Below, one piece after another: positions 1 through 8,750 of a stretch of DNA of 64,000 nt (position 1 is its first letter; every line of letters starts with the position of its first letter). The DNA is taken from assembly GCA_900545315.1 (NCBI GenBank), contig UQYM01000006.1:1-64000 (forward strand), given 5' to 3'. The position numbers were made by a program, and so were the translations under genes. Below the pieces are notes generated by a model, which was given only the letters and a program-made list of their open reading frames with translations, ran no database searches and had not been told where the DNA came from. This DNA is from an uncultured Alistipes sp. GTDB lineage: Bacteria; Bacteroidota; Bacteroidia; Bacteroidales; Rikenellaceae.

Positions 1-1
1 C

Positions 2-721
2 CGCCATCCGATCGCTCTGGTGAAAAATCAGATTGTCGAAATCTTCAGCCGCTTGGGCTATTCGGTAGCCGAAGGTCCCGAAATCGAAGATGACTGGCAT
101 GTCTTCTCGGCATTGAACTTTCCGCCCGAACACCCGGCACGCGACATGCAGGACACCTTCTTCATCGAAAAAAATCCCGATATCCTGCTGCGTACCCACA
201 CCAGCTCGATTCAGGTCCGCACCATGGAGCACCAAAAACCGCCTATTCGCGTGATCTGCCCGGGACGTGTCTTCCGCAATGAAGCCATCTCGGCCCGTGC
301 TCACTGCATCTTCCACCAGGTCGAAGGACTCTACATCGATGAAAACGTCTCGTTTGCCGACCTCAAGCAGAGCATCCTCTACTTCGCTAAAGAGATGTTC
401 GGCGAAAAGAGTCAGATCCGTATGCGCCCCTCATACTTCCCCTTCACCGAACCATCGGCCGAAGTGGACGTCTCCTGCAACCTCTGCGGAGGAAAGGGTT
501 GCAACGTCTGCAAACATACCGGCTGGCTCGAAATCATGGGTTGCGGTATGGTAGACCCCAACGTCCTGACCGCTTCGGGAATCGACCCCAAAAAATATTC
601 GGGCTTCGCATTCGGTATGGGTGTGGAACGTATCGCCATGCTGAAATTCGGCGTCAAGGACCTGCGCCTCTACTTCGAAAACGATGTGCGCTTCCTGCGC
701 CAGTTCGACTCGGTGATCTAA
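2..721 (+). CDS. pheS: Phenylalanyl-tRNA synthetase alpha subunit, 5' end missing
   Basis: Catalytic subunit of the cytoplasmic PheRS heterotetramer, which charges tRNA-Phe. The frame is open to the left window edge and reads HPI-x-LV before the GTG at 20, matching the family region just ahead of the catalytic core, so the N-terminal part of a roughly 340-residue protein lies outside the window. Visible signatures are class II motif 2 (PGRVFRNEAIS, then FHQVEGLYID) and motif 3 (GFAFGMGVERIAMLKFGV), followed by the usual FENDVRFLRQF ending. A four-cysteine cluster, CNLCGGKGCNVC, lies between them, as in many bacterial PheS proteins. The stop is 16 nt before the next gene, so co-transcription with the TPR gene is possible. 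Identity is secure; only the start is unknown. Confidence 0.97.
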   Translation, partial: RHPIALVKNQIVEIFSRLGYSVAEGPEIEDDWHVFSALNFPPEHPARDMQDTFFIEKNPDILLRTHTSSIQVRTMEHQKPPIRVICPGRVFRNEAISARAHCIFHQVEGLYIDENVSFADLKQSILYFAKEMFGEKSQIRMRPSYFPFTEPSAEVDVSCNLCGGKGCNVCKHTGWLEIMGCGMVDPNVLTASGIDPKKYSGFAFGMGVERIAMLKFGVKDLRLYFENDVRFLRQFDSVI

Positions 722-737
722 TTCCCGATCCCTATCT

Positions 738-2483
738 ATGAAAGGATGTCGTCTGCTTCGTGCCGCTGCTGCGGCTGCTCTCTTGCTCTGTTGCTCCGTC
801 ATCGTTTACGGAGGGCCGCGCAAGAAAGCAGATGATCCTGTCATGCGTTCCCTGAAATACTACCCCAAAGAACAACAGGCTACCTATCTCTACACGGAAG
901 GTCTCAAAAACAGCCTGATGTTCGGCGGTCGCGATCGTAGTGCACAGCTCTTTAAAGCAGCTATTGCACTCGATTCGCTCCACGCCCCCTCCTTTTTTGA
1001 ACTGGCCAACCTCTACGTTCAAACCCCGGAAACAGCACTCCCCTACTGCAAAAAAGCGGTAAGCCTCGACTCAACCAATACCTGGTACCTGGGGCTACTG
1101 GGAAGACTCTATCTGATGTCGAATGCCTACGACTCGGCCCTGCGTGTCAGCCAAAAGCTGATCAAAATGGCACCGAACAACGCCGATAATTACCTGCGGT
1201 TGGCGGCTCTGTATGAACAACAAAAACAACCCTTCTCGGCCATAGCCATCCTCGATACGGCCGAAACTCGCTTCGGCATGATTGAAGAGGTGGCTCGGTA
1301 CAAACGCCAGCTACTCTTTCAAGTCAAACTCTACGACAAAGCACTCAACGAAGCCAAAGAGTTGACCGTCAACTTTCCGTACGAACCGATGAACTTTGTC
1401 GTGTTGGCTGAAACCTATGCCGCCATGGGACGTGATTCTTTGGCCTTGGAGGCGTACGAACAGGCCCGCATGCTCGGTCCAAAAAATACAGGAGTACTGA
1501 TCTCGCTCAACGAGTTCTACAAACGGCGTGGAGACGATATCAACTACCTGACCACTGCCCGTCTGTTGTTCGATGCCGACGACATTCCCCTCGACAATAA
1601 AATCGAATTCTTCAAAGAGATCACCTCATACGATGACCTCTATCGGACTTACTATTTCCAAATCAACAACTTAATCTCTGATTTGGCCATCCGCTATCCA
1701 AACGATTTCCGCGTGACACAACTGTATGCAACCCACATGATTCGTTCCGGAAACCTGGATGGAGCACTCCAGCTCTACAAGTCACACACAACCGACTCCA
1801 CCCCGAAACGGGAGGTCTTCACCGAAATTCTCAGCATGGAGTCTTACCTCCAACGTCCCGATTCGGTAGAGAAATATGCCAATCTGGCTCTCGAAGTTTT
1901 CCCGTCTGATCCCGATCTCTACCTGATGAAAGGTTTCGGAAAGTTTTACTTCATGAAAGATTATGCAGGAGCCGAAAAGGAGTTTCTTACAGCCCTGAAG
2001 CTGGCTAAAACAGACTCCTTGCGCAGCGTAATTTACTGTACATTGGGCGATAACTGCCAAAAGATGGGTCATACCAAACAGACCTATGCCTACTACCGCA
2101 AAGGTCTCAAATACGATCCGAATAACTCGATGATTCTCAACAACTACAGTTATTACCTTAGCGAGCAGATCGACAAACTGCAACTGGCTGATCGGATGTC
2201 CGAACGCGCCTGCGAGCTCTCCCCAAACACCCCCACTTACCTCGATACACGGGCTTGGGTGCTCTATCGGTTGGGGCGCTACGCCGAGGCAAAGACCTTA
2301 ATGCAACAAGCCATTGCACTCGATAAAAACGACGATGGGAAAGAACTTTATCTCCATTACGGAGATATTCTTTACGCTTTAAAAGATACTTTTATGGCCA
2401 TTTTCTATTGGGAAAAGGCTAAAGAAATGGGTTACGATCCTGAACAGATCGACAAACGAATCAAACAGGCAAAATCAGAATGA
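738..2483 (+). CDS. Secreted tetratricopeptide-repeat protein
   Basis: 581 residues. The N-terminus has basic residues, then an Ala/Leu-rich hydrophobic stretch (about residues 7-26), so it is exported; CCS near residue 18-20 resembles a lipobox, but weakly. The rest is helical and built from TPR-type repeats, for example APSFFELANLYVQ, NTWYLGLLGRLYL, YLRLAALYEQQ and LYLHYGDILYALKD. TPR arrays mediate protein-protein contacts, and nothing suggests enzymatic activity. Its stop codon overlaps the start of the EnvC-like gene by four bases (ATGA), so the two are translationally coupled and probably act together at the cell wall. The partner is inferred, not shown. Confidence 0.85.
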   Translation: MKGCRLLRAAAAAALLLCCSVIVYGGPRKKADDPVMRSLKYYPKEQQATYLYTEGLKNSLMFGGRDRSAQLFKAAIALDSLHAPSFFELANLYVQTPETALPYCKKAVSLDSTNTWYLGLLGRLYLMSNAYDSALRVSQKLIKMAPNNADNYLRLAALYEQQKQPFSAIAILDTAETRFGMIEEVARYKRQLLFQVKLYDKALNEAKELTVNFPYEPMNFVVLAETYAAMGRDSLALEAYEQARMLGPKNTGVLISLNEFYKRRGDDINYLTTARLLFDADDIPLDNKIEFFKEITSYDDLYRTYYFQINNLISDLAIRYPNDFRVTQLYATHMIRSGNLDGALQLYKSHTTDSTPKREVFTEILSMESYLQRPDSVEKYANLALEVFPSDPDLYLMKGFGKFYFMKDYAGAEKEFLTALKLAKTDSLRSVIYCTLGDNCQKMGHTKQTYAYYRKGLKYDPNNSMILNNYSYYLSEQIDKLQLADRMSERACELSPNTPTYLDTRAWVLYRLGRYAEAKTLMQQAIALDKNDDGKELYLHYGDILYALKDTFMAIFYWEKAKEMGYDPEQIDKRIKQAKSE

Positions 2484-3673
2484 GCTGTCACCGTTTATTG
2501 TTGATATTGGGAATGCTTTTCTGTGTGTTTCACGTAAGCGCACAGAATCAAAGCCTTGACGCGTTACGTGAAGAGATCCGCAAAGCCGAAGCGGAGATCA
2601 AAGCCACCAATGCCCTGTTGACCAAAACCAACAAAGACAAAAAGTTGACCCAGAATCAGCTCAAACTGATCCAAAACCGTATTCGTAACCGCAAACAGAT
2701 CATTGCCAACCTCGAAAAGCAAACTGAAGTAATCAACGGCAATATCGGCACCAAAAGCGATACCATCAACATGATGCAACAACGCTTGTCCTTACTTAAA
2801 AAGGAATATGGCGAGATGGTATATGCCGCCTACAAAAACTACAAATTGAATAACTTCTTGGTCTTTCTGTTTGCTTCGAAAGATTTCAACGATGCCACTC
2901 GGCGTATCTCTTACATGCGTCGCTACAACCGTCTGCGTCAACAAAAGGCGGAACAGATCAAATCCATAGCCGACTCGTTGCACATCCAGGTGACGGAGCT
3001 CGAGACCAAGAAAGAGGAGCTGAACAAGGTACACGAGAGCCGGACGCAAGAGGTTACTTCGTTGGGTAAAGATGAGAAGCAGTACAAAAACTCGTTAGCA
3101 CAGATCAATACCAAGGCTGGAAAACTCTCGTCGGAGATTCGTAAACAGCAGAGCCAGGTTAACAAGCTGCAACAGCGTATTCAGGCGATTATTGCAGAGG
3201 AGGCACGTAAAAACAAAAAGCAACCGAAATCTGCTGCTCAACAGGAGTATCTGGCCAAACTATCGGGTCGTTTTGACCAAAACAAAGGGAAACTTCCCTA
3301 CCCGGTCCAGGGCGGTGTCATTGTGGATCGCTACGGTATTCATCCGCACGCCACCCAAAAAGGGCTCATGGTGAATAATAAAGGGGTAAACATCGCCTCT
3401 ATGAGCGGTGCCGAAGTGCATGCTGTCTTCGAAGGAACAATTACCCAGATCTTCTTTGTACAGGGATTGAACAATACGGTCATTATCCGCCACGGCAATT
3501 ACCTGACCACCTACTCCAACCTGGCCAGTGTGAATGTCAAAACAGGCGATAAAATCGCACTTAACCAAGTGATCGGACGCCTCGCTACCAGCAATAACGA
3601 TGACGATTGCGTCCTGCACTTCGAAATCTGGAAGGAGACCGAAAACCTCAATCCAGAAGTTTGGTTACGATAA
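2480..3673 (+). CDS. EnvC-like murein hydrolase activator (coiled coil + degenerate LytM/M23)
   Basis: 397 residues: a signal peptide (about 1-22, ending HVSAQ), a long charged coiled coil (about 25-260) rich in Lys/Gln/Glu, and a C-terminal LytM/peptidase M23 fold (about 275-397). This is the architecture of EnvC, which sits in the periplasm and switches on cell-wall amidases at division. The zinc ligands of active M23 enzymes look lost. The usual H-x-G-x-D segment reads KGVNIAS, the HxH motif reads VLH (in CVLHFEI), and the usual YAHL reads YSNL. It is therefore probably a regulator rather than a hydrolase. The start overlaps the TPR gene. The family is sure; the amidase it controls is not in the window. 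Confidence 0.88.
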   Translation: MSCHRLLLILGMLFCVFHVSAQNQSLDALREEIRKAEAEIKATNALLTKTNKDKKLTQNQLKLIQNRIRNRKQIIANLEKQTEVINGNIGTKSDTINMMQQRLSLLKKEYGEMVYAAYKNYKLNNFLVFLFASKDFNDATRRISYMRRYNRLRQQKAEQIKSIADSLHIQVTELETKKEELNKVHESRTQEVTSLGKDEKQYKNSLAQINTKAGKLSSEIRKQQSQVNKLQQRIQAIIAEEARKNKKQPKSAAQQEYLAKLSGRFDQNKGKLPYPVQGGVIVDRYGIHPHATQKGLMVNNKGVNIASMSGAEVHAVFEGTITQIFFVQGLNNTVIIRHGNYLTTYSNLASVNVKTGDKIALNQVIGRLATSNNDDDCVLHFEIWKETENLNPEVWLR

Positions 3674-3703
3674 AAGCTTTATTTTTAACCACTTAAATAG
3701 ATG

Positions 3704-3740
3704 ATATAATATTATAGTTCAGTAAACTGTAATATTATAT
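3704..3740. repeat. AT-rich 16-bp inverted repeat (hairpin) between the envC-like gene and ybeY
   Basis: The arms 3704-3719 and 3725-3740 pair at all 16 positions, with one G-T wobble, around a 5-nt loop (CAGTA). The stem is almost all A/T and no T-run follows, so it is not a typical Rho-independent terminator. It could be a weak transcription end for the preceding pair, an mRNA 3' stabiliser, or a protein site in front of ybeY, which begins 22 bp later. Confidence 0.75.
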
Positions 3741-3761
3741 ATTACTAAAATCAATAAAAAA

Positions 3762-4202
3762 ATGGCTGTCAGATATCAGACTGAAGATTGCAAATTTCGT
3801 TTCACGGAACGGCGCAAAACCAGCGACTGGATTCGTCGTGTAGCAGCAGCTGAGGGGTACCGTACAGGGGATATCACCGTCGTATTTTGTTCTGACGCCG
3901 CCCTGCTCGAAGTCAACCGGCAATTTTTGTCCCACGACTACTTCACCGATATCATCACTTTTGACTACACGGATCAAGAAAAAAAGGTTATCTCAGGCGA
4001 TCTGATGATTAGTGTGGACACCGTACGAGATAATGCCGCTAAATTTGGTGCAACGTTCGAAAATGAGCTCCAACGCGTGATTATTCACGGTATACTACAC
4101 TTGCTCGGTCACGGCGACAAAGCTCCGGGCGAAGAGGCCAAAATGCACGCTTTGGAAGATAAATATCTTGCGATTCGTGAAACTGACGAAACAAAAGATT
4201 AA
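3762..4202 (+). CDS. ybeY: Endoribonuclease YbeY (rRNA maturation factor)
   Basis: 146 residues, normal for the family. YbeY is a zinc-dependent single-strand endoribonuclease acting in 16S rRNA 3' maturation and ribosome quality control. The segment FTDIITFDY and the histidine motif HGILHLLGHGDK identify it. In the classical motif (HGxLHLxGyDH) the third ligand is His; here that position is Asp, a variant I believe is common in Bacteroidota. The ATG lies in an A-rich context (AATAAAAAAATGG) rather than behind a Shine-Dalgarno sequence. About 330 bp separate it from mnmG. Confidence 0.93.
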   Translation: MAVRYQTEDCKFRFTERRKTSDWIRRVAAAEGYRTGDITVVFCSDAALLEVNRQFLSHDYFTDIITFDYTDQEKKVISGDLMISVDTVRDNAAKFGATFENELQRVIIHGILHLLGHGDKAPGEEAKMHALEDKYLAIRETDETKD

Positions 4203-4534
4203 TTTTATAAATTCACGGTTCGAAGCCTAAGCGTCTTTACCGCATACACCAAAGATTGAACATACTAATTCTTGCATTGTTGGGCAGAAAGCTCTAACAA
4301 CAGGCAATCAAGCGGAAAAGATACGAAAGGCTATTCTACAAATTAAGGTTGTTTTGCTGAAAATCTCCCGCGATGTAGATCAACAGCATAGCAACCCGAC
4401 AACAGTGAAAAAGCTCTTAAATACTGGCGTTCAACAGTTAAGAACACTGAACAACAGATTTGACAGAGCATTGGTAGCAAAAAAAGTAGTTAGAATCAAT
4501 TGGGATCTGACTGCCGCTAAGAGGACAAAACAAA
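4203..4534. other. Intergenic region upstream of mnmG, nothing recognised
   Basis: 332 bp without a credible gene. A 158-codon frame running from 4354 into mnmG is a shadow: its composition is poor and it continues in the wrong frame of a conserved gene. No hairpin with a T-run and no exact TAnnTTTG motif was seen. Base composition is slightly C-rich on this strand. Confidence 0.5.
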
Positions 4535-6406
4535 ATGTATTTCGAATACGATATCATAGTGGTTGGTGGTGGACATGCCGGCTGCGAAGCAGCATCGGCA
4601 GCAGCCCGCATGGGGTGCCGTACCCTGCTGATCACAATGGATATGACCAAATTCGCCCAGATGTCCTGCAACCCCGCCGTAGGCGGTGTAGCCAAAGGAC
4701 AGATCGTACGCGAAATCGATGCACTGGGCGGACAAATGGGAATCATTACCGACCGTTCCACGATTCAGTTCCGAATGCTGAACCATTCCAAAGGTCCTGC
4801 CATGTGGAGTCCACGCGCCCAGTGCGATAAAATGCTTTTTAGCAAACTGTGGCGTGAAACACTGGACAATACACCAAATCTGTATCTGTGGCAGGATAGC
4901 GTAACCGAACTGGAGATAAGCGAAGGTAAGGTTACCGGCGTAAAGACCCGTATGGGCGTCAAATTTGATGCAAAAGCGGTCATCCTTACAGCAGGAACAT
5001 TCCTCGACGGATTGATGCATATCGGGTACGCCCACGCTGAGGGAGGACGTGCGGGCGATGCCGCCTCGCACGGACTGAGCAACCAACTGCGTTCGCTCGG
5101 TTTCGAAGTGGGACGCATGAAAACCGGCACACCGGCCCGTCTCGATGCTCGTACGATCGACTTTTCAAAGCTCAATCAACAACCGGGCGATGAGACACCC
5201 AACAAGTTTTCATACAGCGAAGAGACAAAACCGGTTGAAAATCAACTTCCATGCTATCTGGTATATACCTCTCCAGAGGTGCATGAAATTCTCAGGAGCG
5301 GTTTTGCAGCCTCGCCCTTATTTAACGGAACAATTAAAGGTATAGGCCCTCGGTACTGTCCAAGCATCGAAGATAAACTGCGAACCTTCTCAGAAAAGAC
5401 TGAACATCAGCTATTTCTGGAACCTGAAGGACGCGAAACAAACGAATACTACCTGAACGGCTTCTCCTCATCACTTCCGTGGGAGGTGCAAGTCGCAGCT
5501 CTGCAGAAAATCAAAGGACTCGAACACGTACAAATCTACCGACCAGGCTATGCTATTGAGTATGACTACTTTCCGCCCACGCAACTCTACCACACACTGG
5601 AGACGAAGTTGGTGAAAGGACTCTACTTTGCGGGGCAAGTCAATGGTACAACAGGATATGAAGAAGCAGGTTCACAGGGACTTATGGCTGGAATTAACGC
5701 TGTAATGAAGCTACGAGGTGAAGATCCAGTCATTCTGCGCCGTGATGAATCCTACATTGGGGTGCTTATTGACGATTTGGTCACTAAAGGGGTGGACGAA
5801 CCCTATCGAATGTTTACGAGCCGAGCGGAATACCGAATTTTACTCCGACAAGACAATGCAGACGTCAGACTAACCCCGATCGGCTACAAAATCGGCTTGG
5901 CGAGCGAAAAAAGGTACCGGAAAATGGAAGAAAAAAAATCAGCCGTAGAATCGCTTATTTCTTTTCTTCGCCGGGAGAGTATCACTCCAGCCGATTTACA
6001 GGAGTATTTTCAAAAGATCGATTCTACCCCACTTACACAGGGTAGAAAGCTGTACGACGTACTGCTTCGCAACAAAGTCACACTGCAAGGTCTGGCCGAA
6101 CACCTGCCCGGTCTGCAAGACTATCTGAACACAAACAACTGTTCTGAAGAGATCATCGAAGAGGCTGAGATCAAAATCAAATATCACGGCTACATCGAAC
6201 GTGAAAGACACATCGCCGATAAAATGGTACGCCTGGAGAACATCTCCATACGCCCCGACTTTGATTTCAACTCGCTGCACAGTCTGTCGATCGAAGCGCG
6301 CCAAAAATTGACGCGAATCAAACCTTCGACCATTGGTCAGGCCTCGCGTATTCCAGGCGTATCACCGGCAGACATCAACGTTTTGTTGGTATACTTCGGA
6401 CGATAG
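4535..6406 (+). CDS. mnmG: tRNA uridine 5-carboxymethylaminomethyl modification enzyme, FAD subunit
   Basis: 623 residues, full length. MnmG (GidA) works with MnmE to modify U34 of several tRNAs. It has the FAD-binding GGGHAGCE (residues 11-18), the family signature SCNPAVGGVAKGQ (44-56), PRYCPSIEDK in the middle, and FTSRAEYRILLRQDNADVRL before the helical C-terminal MnmE/tRNA-binding part. The ATG at 4535 follows AAGAGGACAAAACAAA. mnmG often lies near the chromosome origin in bacteria, and here two parS sites lie directly behind it, which fits that placement. Confidence 0.98.
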   Translation: MYFEYDIIVVGGGHAGCEAASAAARMGCRTLLITMDMTKFAQMSCNPAVGGVAKGQIVREIDALGGQMGIITDRSTIQFRMLNHSKGPAMWSPRAQCDKMLFSKLWRETLDNTPNLYLWQDSVTELEISEGKVTGVKTRMGVKFDAKAVILTAGTFLDGLMHIGYAHAEGGRAGDAASHGLSNQLRSLGFEVGRMKTGTPARLDARTIDFSKLNQQPGDETPNKFSYSEETKPVENQLPCYLVYTSPEVHEILRSGFAASPLFNGTIKGIGPRYCPSIEDKLRTFSEKTEHQLFLEPEGRETNEYYLNGFSSSLPWEVQVAALQKIKGLEHVQIYRPGYAIEYDYFPPTQLYHTLETKLVKGLYFAGQVNGTTGYEEAGSQGLMAGINAVMKLRGEDPVILRRDESYIGVLIDDLVTKGVDEPYRMFTSRAEYRILLRQDNADVRLTPIGYKIGLASEKRYRKMEEKKSAVESLISFLRRESITPADLQEYFQKIDSTPLTQGRKLYDVLLRNKVTLQGLAEHLPGLQDYLNTNNCSEEIIEEAEIKIKYHGYIERERHIADKMVRLENISIRPDFDFNSLHSLSIEARQKLTRIKPSTIGQASRIPGVSPADINVLLVYFGR

Positions 6407-6416
6407 AACTCCGAGA

Positions 6417-6432
6417 TGTTCCACGTGGAACA
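6417..6432. promoter_or_regulatory. parS: parS site 1 (ParB/Spo0J binding)
   Basis: The sequence TGTTCCACGTGGAACA is a perfect 16-bp palindrome and matches the conserved bacterial parS consensus TGTTnCACGTGnAACA exactly. Here the symmetry extends to 24 bp (6413-6436, flanks GAGA and TCTC). ParB-CTPase clamps load at such sites and spread to organise origin segregation. It lies 10 bp after the mnmG stop. Confidence 0.93.
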
Positions 6433-6458
6433 TCTCAATAATTAAGGTAAAACTAAAA

Positions 6459-6474
6459 TGTTCCACGTGGAACA
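6459..6474. promoter_or_regulatory. parS: parS site 2 (ParB/Spo0J binding)
   Basis: Second exact copy of TGTTCCACGTGGAACA. Its centre is 42 bp (about four helical turns) from that of site 1, so both face the same side of the helix. It ends 7 bp before the thiC start codon. The symmetry does not extend beyond 16 bp. Confidence 0.93.
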
Positions 6475-6481
6475 ATAGAAT

Positions 6482-8008
6482 ATGGATCAGAATATTTTCG
6501 ATATTTCGGCCAATAACGCCGAAAAGGTCTACGTAGAAGGAAAACTCCACCCAATCAAAGTGGGTATGAGAAAAGTTTCGTTGCAAAATGGAACGGATGT
6601 GCTGTTGTATGACACGACAGGAAGTTATACAGAAAAAGGGTACAAAATTGACACAAAGAAGGGATTACCAAAAATCCGCAAAGAGTGGATCAAAAAAAGA
6701 ATAGAAGAGGATGGCGAATTTCATACACAGCTCTGGTATGCAAAAAAAGGTATCATCACACCGGAGATGGAGTATGTAGCTATACGCGAAAGTCAAGGAT
6801 GTAAACCTGAAGAGGCAATTACTCCAGAGATGGTCTGCAAAGAAATTGCAGATGGAAAAGCCATTCTACCGTCAAATTACCGCCATCCGGAAGCCGAACC
6901 AATGATTATCGGCCGGAAATTCTTGGTAAAAATCAATGCCAATATAGGAAACTCAGCATTAGGATCTTCGATTGATGAAGAGGTTGAAAAGGCGATGTGG
7001 GCTGTAAAATGGGGCGCAGACACCGTGATGGACCTCTCAACAGGTAAAGATATACACCAAACTCGTGAAGCAATCTTGAGAAATACGCCAGTACCAATTG
7101 GAACTGTTCCAATGTACCAAGCCCTGGAAAAAGTAAACGGAAAAGTTGAAGATCTAAACTGGGAAGTTTACAAAGAGACTTTGATTGAACAGGCAGAACA
7201 GGGTGTAGATTACTTTACAATCCATGCAGGTATTCTTAAAGAACATATTCCAGCAGCACTGAAACGAGTTACAGGAATTGTATCACGAGGCGGATCTATC
7301 ATGGCCAAATGGATGAGCCATAACAATGCCCAAAACTTCCTCTACACACACTTCGAAGAGATCTGCGAAATTTTGAAAAAATATGACATCGCCTTCTCTT
7401 TAGGAGACGGTCTAAGACCGGGAAGTTTAGCAGATGCAAATGATGAAGCACAGTTTGGGGAGCTGAAAGTTTTAGGAGAACTGGCCAGAATTTCCCGAAA
7501 ACATGATGTACAGGTGATTATTGAGGGCCCGGGACATGTCCCCATGCATATGATCAAAGAGAATATGGAAAAACAGCTCGAATGGTGCGATGAAGCTCCA
7601 TTCTACACGCTGGGACCACTGGTTAGTGATATCGGTGCAGGATATGACCATATCACATCAGCCATTGGAGGTGCTATGATCGGATGGATGGGTACCGCAA
7701 TGCTCTGTTATGTGACAACCAAAGAGCACCTAGCACTGCCAAATCGAGACGATGTACGCGAAGGTGTCGTAACATTCAAGCTGGCAGCTCACGCAGCGGA
7801 CATAGCCAAAGGACATCCAGGTGCAGCAGAACGTGACCTGCAAATGAGCAAAGCACGTTTTGATATGCGCTGGAATGACCAATTCAACCTCTCATTGGAT
7901 CCAGAAAGAGCCAGAAAAATGCACTTCGAAATGATTGGCTCAGGCGCTGACCACTGCTCAATGTGTGGTCCACACTTCTGCGCTATGAAAATTACGAAAT
8001 CAATCTAA
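6482..8008 (+). CDS. thiC: Phosphomethylpyrimidine synthase ThiC
   Basis: 508 residues. ThiC is a radical-SAM enzyme that rearranges aminoimidazole ribotide to the HMP-phosphate pyrimidine of thiamine. The C-terminal cluster motif C-x2-C-x4-C is present (Cys492, Cys495, Cys500). GNSALGSSIDEEV, VMDLSTG, GPGHVPMHMI and LGPLVSDIGAGYDHI are family signatures. An in-frame TAG at 6476-6478 fixes the start at 6482 or later. Only 75 bp, filled by two parS sites, separate it from mnmG, and I see no TPP riboswitch there. No other thiamine gene is in the window. The gene looks more A/T-rich in codon choice than pheS or the 16-30 kb genes. Confidence 0.97.
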   Translation: MDQNIFDISANNAEKVYVEGKLHPIKVGMRKVSLQNGTDVLLYDTTGSYTEKGYKIDTKKGLPKIRKEWIKKRIEEDGEFHTQLWYAKKGIITPEMEYVAIRESQGCKPEEAITPEMVCKEIADGKAILPSNYRHPEAEPMIIGRKFLVKINANIGNSALGSSIDEEVEKAMWAVKWGADTVMDLSTGKDIHQTREAILRNTPVPIGTVPMYQALEKVNGKVEDLNWEVYKETLIEQAEQGVDYFTIHAGILKEHIPAALKRVTGIVSRGGSIMAKWMSHNNAQNFLYTHFEEICEILKKYDIAFSLGDGLRPGSLADANDEAQFGELKVLGELARISRKHDVQVIIEGPGHVPMHMIKENMEKQLEWCDEAPFYTLGPLVSDIGAGYDHITSAIGGAMIGWMGTAMLCYVTTKEHLALPNRDDVREGVVTFKLAAHAADIAKGHPGAAERDLQMSKARFDMRWNDQFNLSLDPERARKMHFEMIGSGADHCSMCGPHFCAMKITKSI

Positions 8009-8030
8009 ATTCAAGAAAACACAAAAAAAA

Positions 8031-8057
8031 GGAGCGTTAATCCGCTCCTTTTTTTTT
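8031..8057. terminator. Bidirectional Rho-independent terminator
   Basis: Stem GGAGCG (8031-8036) with CGCTCC (8043-8048), loop of six, nine T after it and an A-run before it. It sits between the convergent thiC and the 8077-8739 gene and can serve both. Confidence 0.9.
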
Positions 8058-8076
8058 ATTTCTATATAAAATAAGA

Positions 8077-8739
8077 CTATTTCTTTAGTTCAAATTTCAT
8101 TTGAACAAGAGATCGACAGGGTACTCCATTGCGGGTTGCAGGTTGCCAACCACGAACCGCCTTATCGTAAATCTGATCAATAATCACCTTTGAATACTGA
8201 AAAAGGGTGTCACTCAACGGTACAATCCGATGAATCATACCATTCTCATCAATATCTGCTTCTATAACAAAAACAGTGGAGGAATCACGTTTTAAAAAGG
8301 TACGATCATGAATGTTGCGGTTAATATCAGGTAACCACTTCTCAGGTAATTTTGACAACGTTATTCCCTTAAAAGAGGGTAATACACACTCAGAACCACC
8401 CTCAATAAAATTGCAGCCAAGACCTGAAAAACGCCGACGATTGCGATCAAAAGAGAGACGAATGTAGGGTAAATCGTTCGAAACGTAAAATAAAAATTTG
8501 CGCGCTCCTATCTGTAATCGAACCTGAGTAATGCTATCACTACGCAAAGAGTCGACAATGGTTACCGGACCATTCATCACATGAAAGTCACGTTTCAATT
8601 CAGGAAATGTAGCTTTCGAATAGTTGCGGATTGAAGTATAACCAGGTGTTGTTACAAATATCTGATAATCAGTTTTTTGACCAAAAGATAACTGTACAGA
8701 TAAAAGAAAAATAACAAACAGAAAGAAACGCACAAACAT
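8077..8739 (-). CDS. Secreted protein with TonB C-terminal-like domain
   Basis: 220 residues with a signal peptide (about 1-20, FFLFVIFLLSVQLSFGQ). The C-terminal third reads like the TonB C-terminal fold: EADIDENGMIHRIVPLS, then GWQPATRNGVPC and VQMKFEL, matching the family pattern DenGnv-x-WkPg-x-nGkPV. There is no membrane anchor after the signal and no proline-rich spacer, so it is probably a periplasmic or surface protein that uses the fold rather than a working TonB. It ends next to a shared terminator and lies downstream of glnS, whose own terminator separates them. Substrate unknown. Confidence 0.75.
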   Translation of the reverse strand: MFVRFFLFVIFLLSVQLSFGQKTDYQIFVTTPGYTSIRNYSKATFPELKRDFHVMNGPVTIVDSLRSDSITQVRLQIGARKFLFYVSNDLPYIRLSFDRNRRRFSGLGCNFIEGGSECVLPSFKGITLSKLPEKWLPDINRNIHDRTFLKRDSSTVFVIEADIDENGMIHRIVPLSDTLFQYSKVIIDQIYDKAVRGWQPATRNGVPCRSLVQMKFELKK

Positions 8740-8750
8740 TAGAAAACAAA

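Noticed and set aside
4354..4830. 158-codon plus-strand frame overlapping the mnmG start
   Set aside because: It runs in the wrong frame through the conserved FAD-binding part of mnmG and has an arginine-rich, random-looking C-terminus.
6407..6481. TPP riboswitch before thiC
   Set aside because: The gap is only 75 bp and is filled with parS palindromes; no CTGAGA-type thi-box was found.
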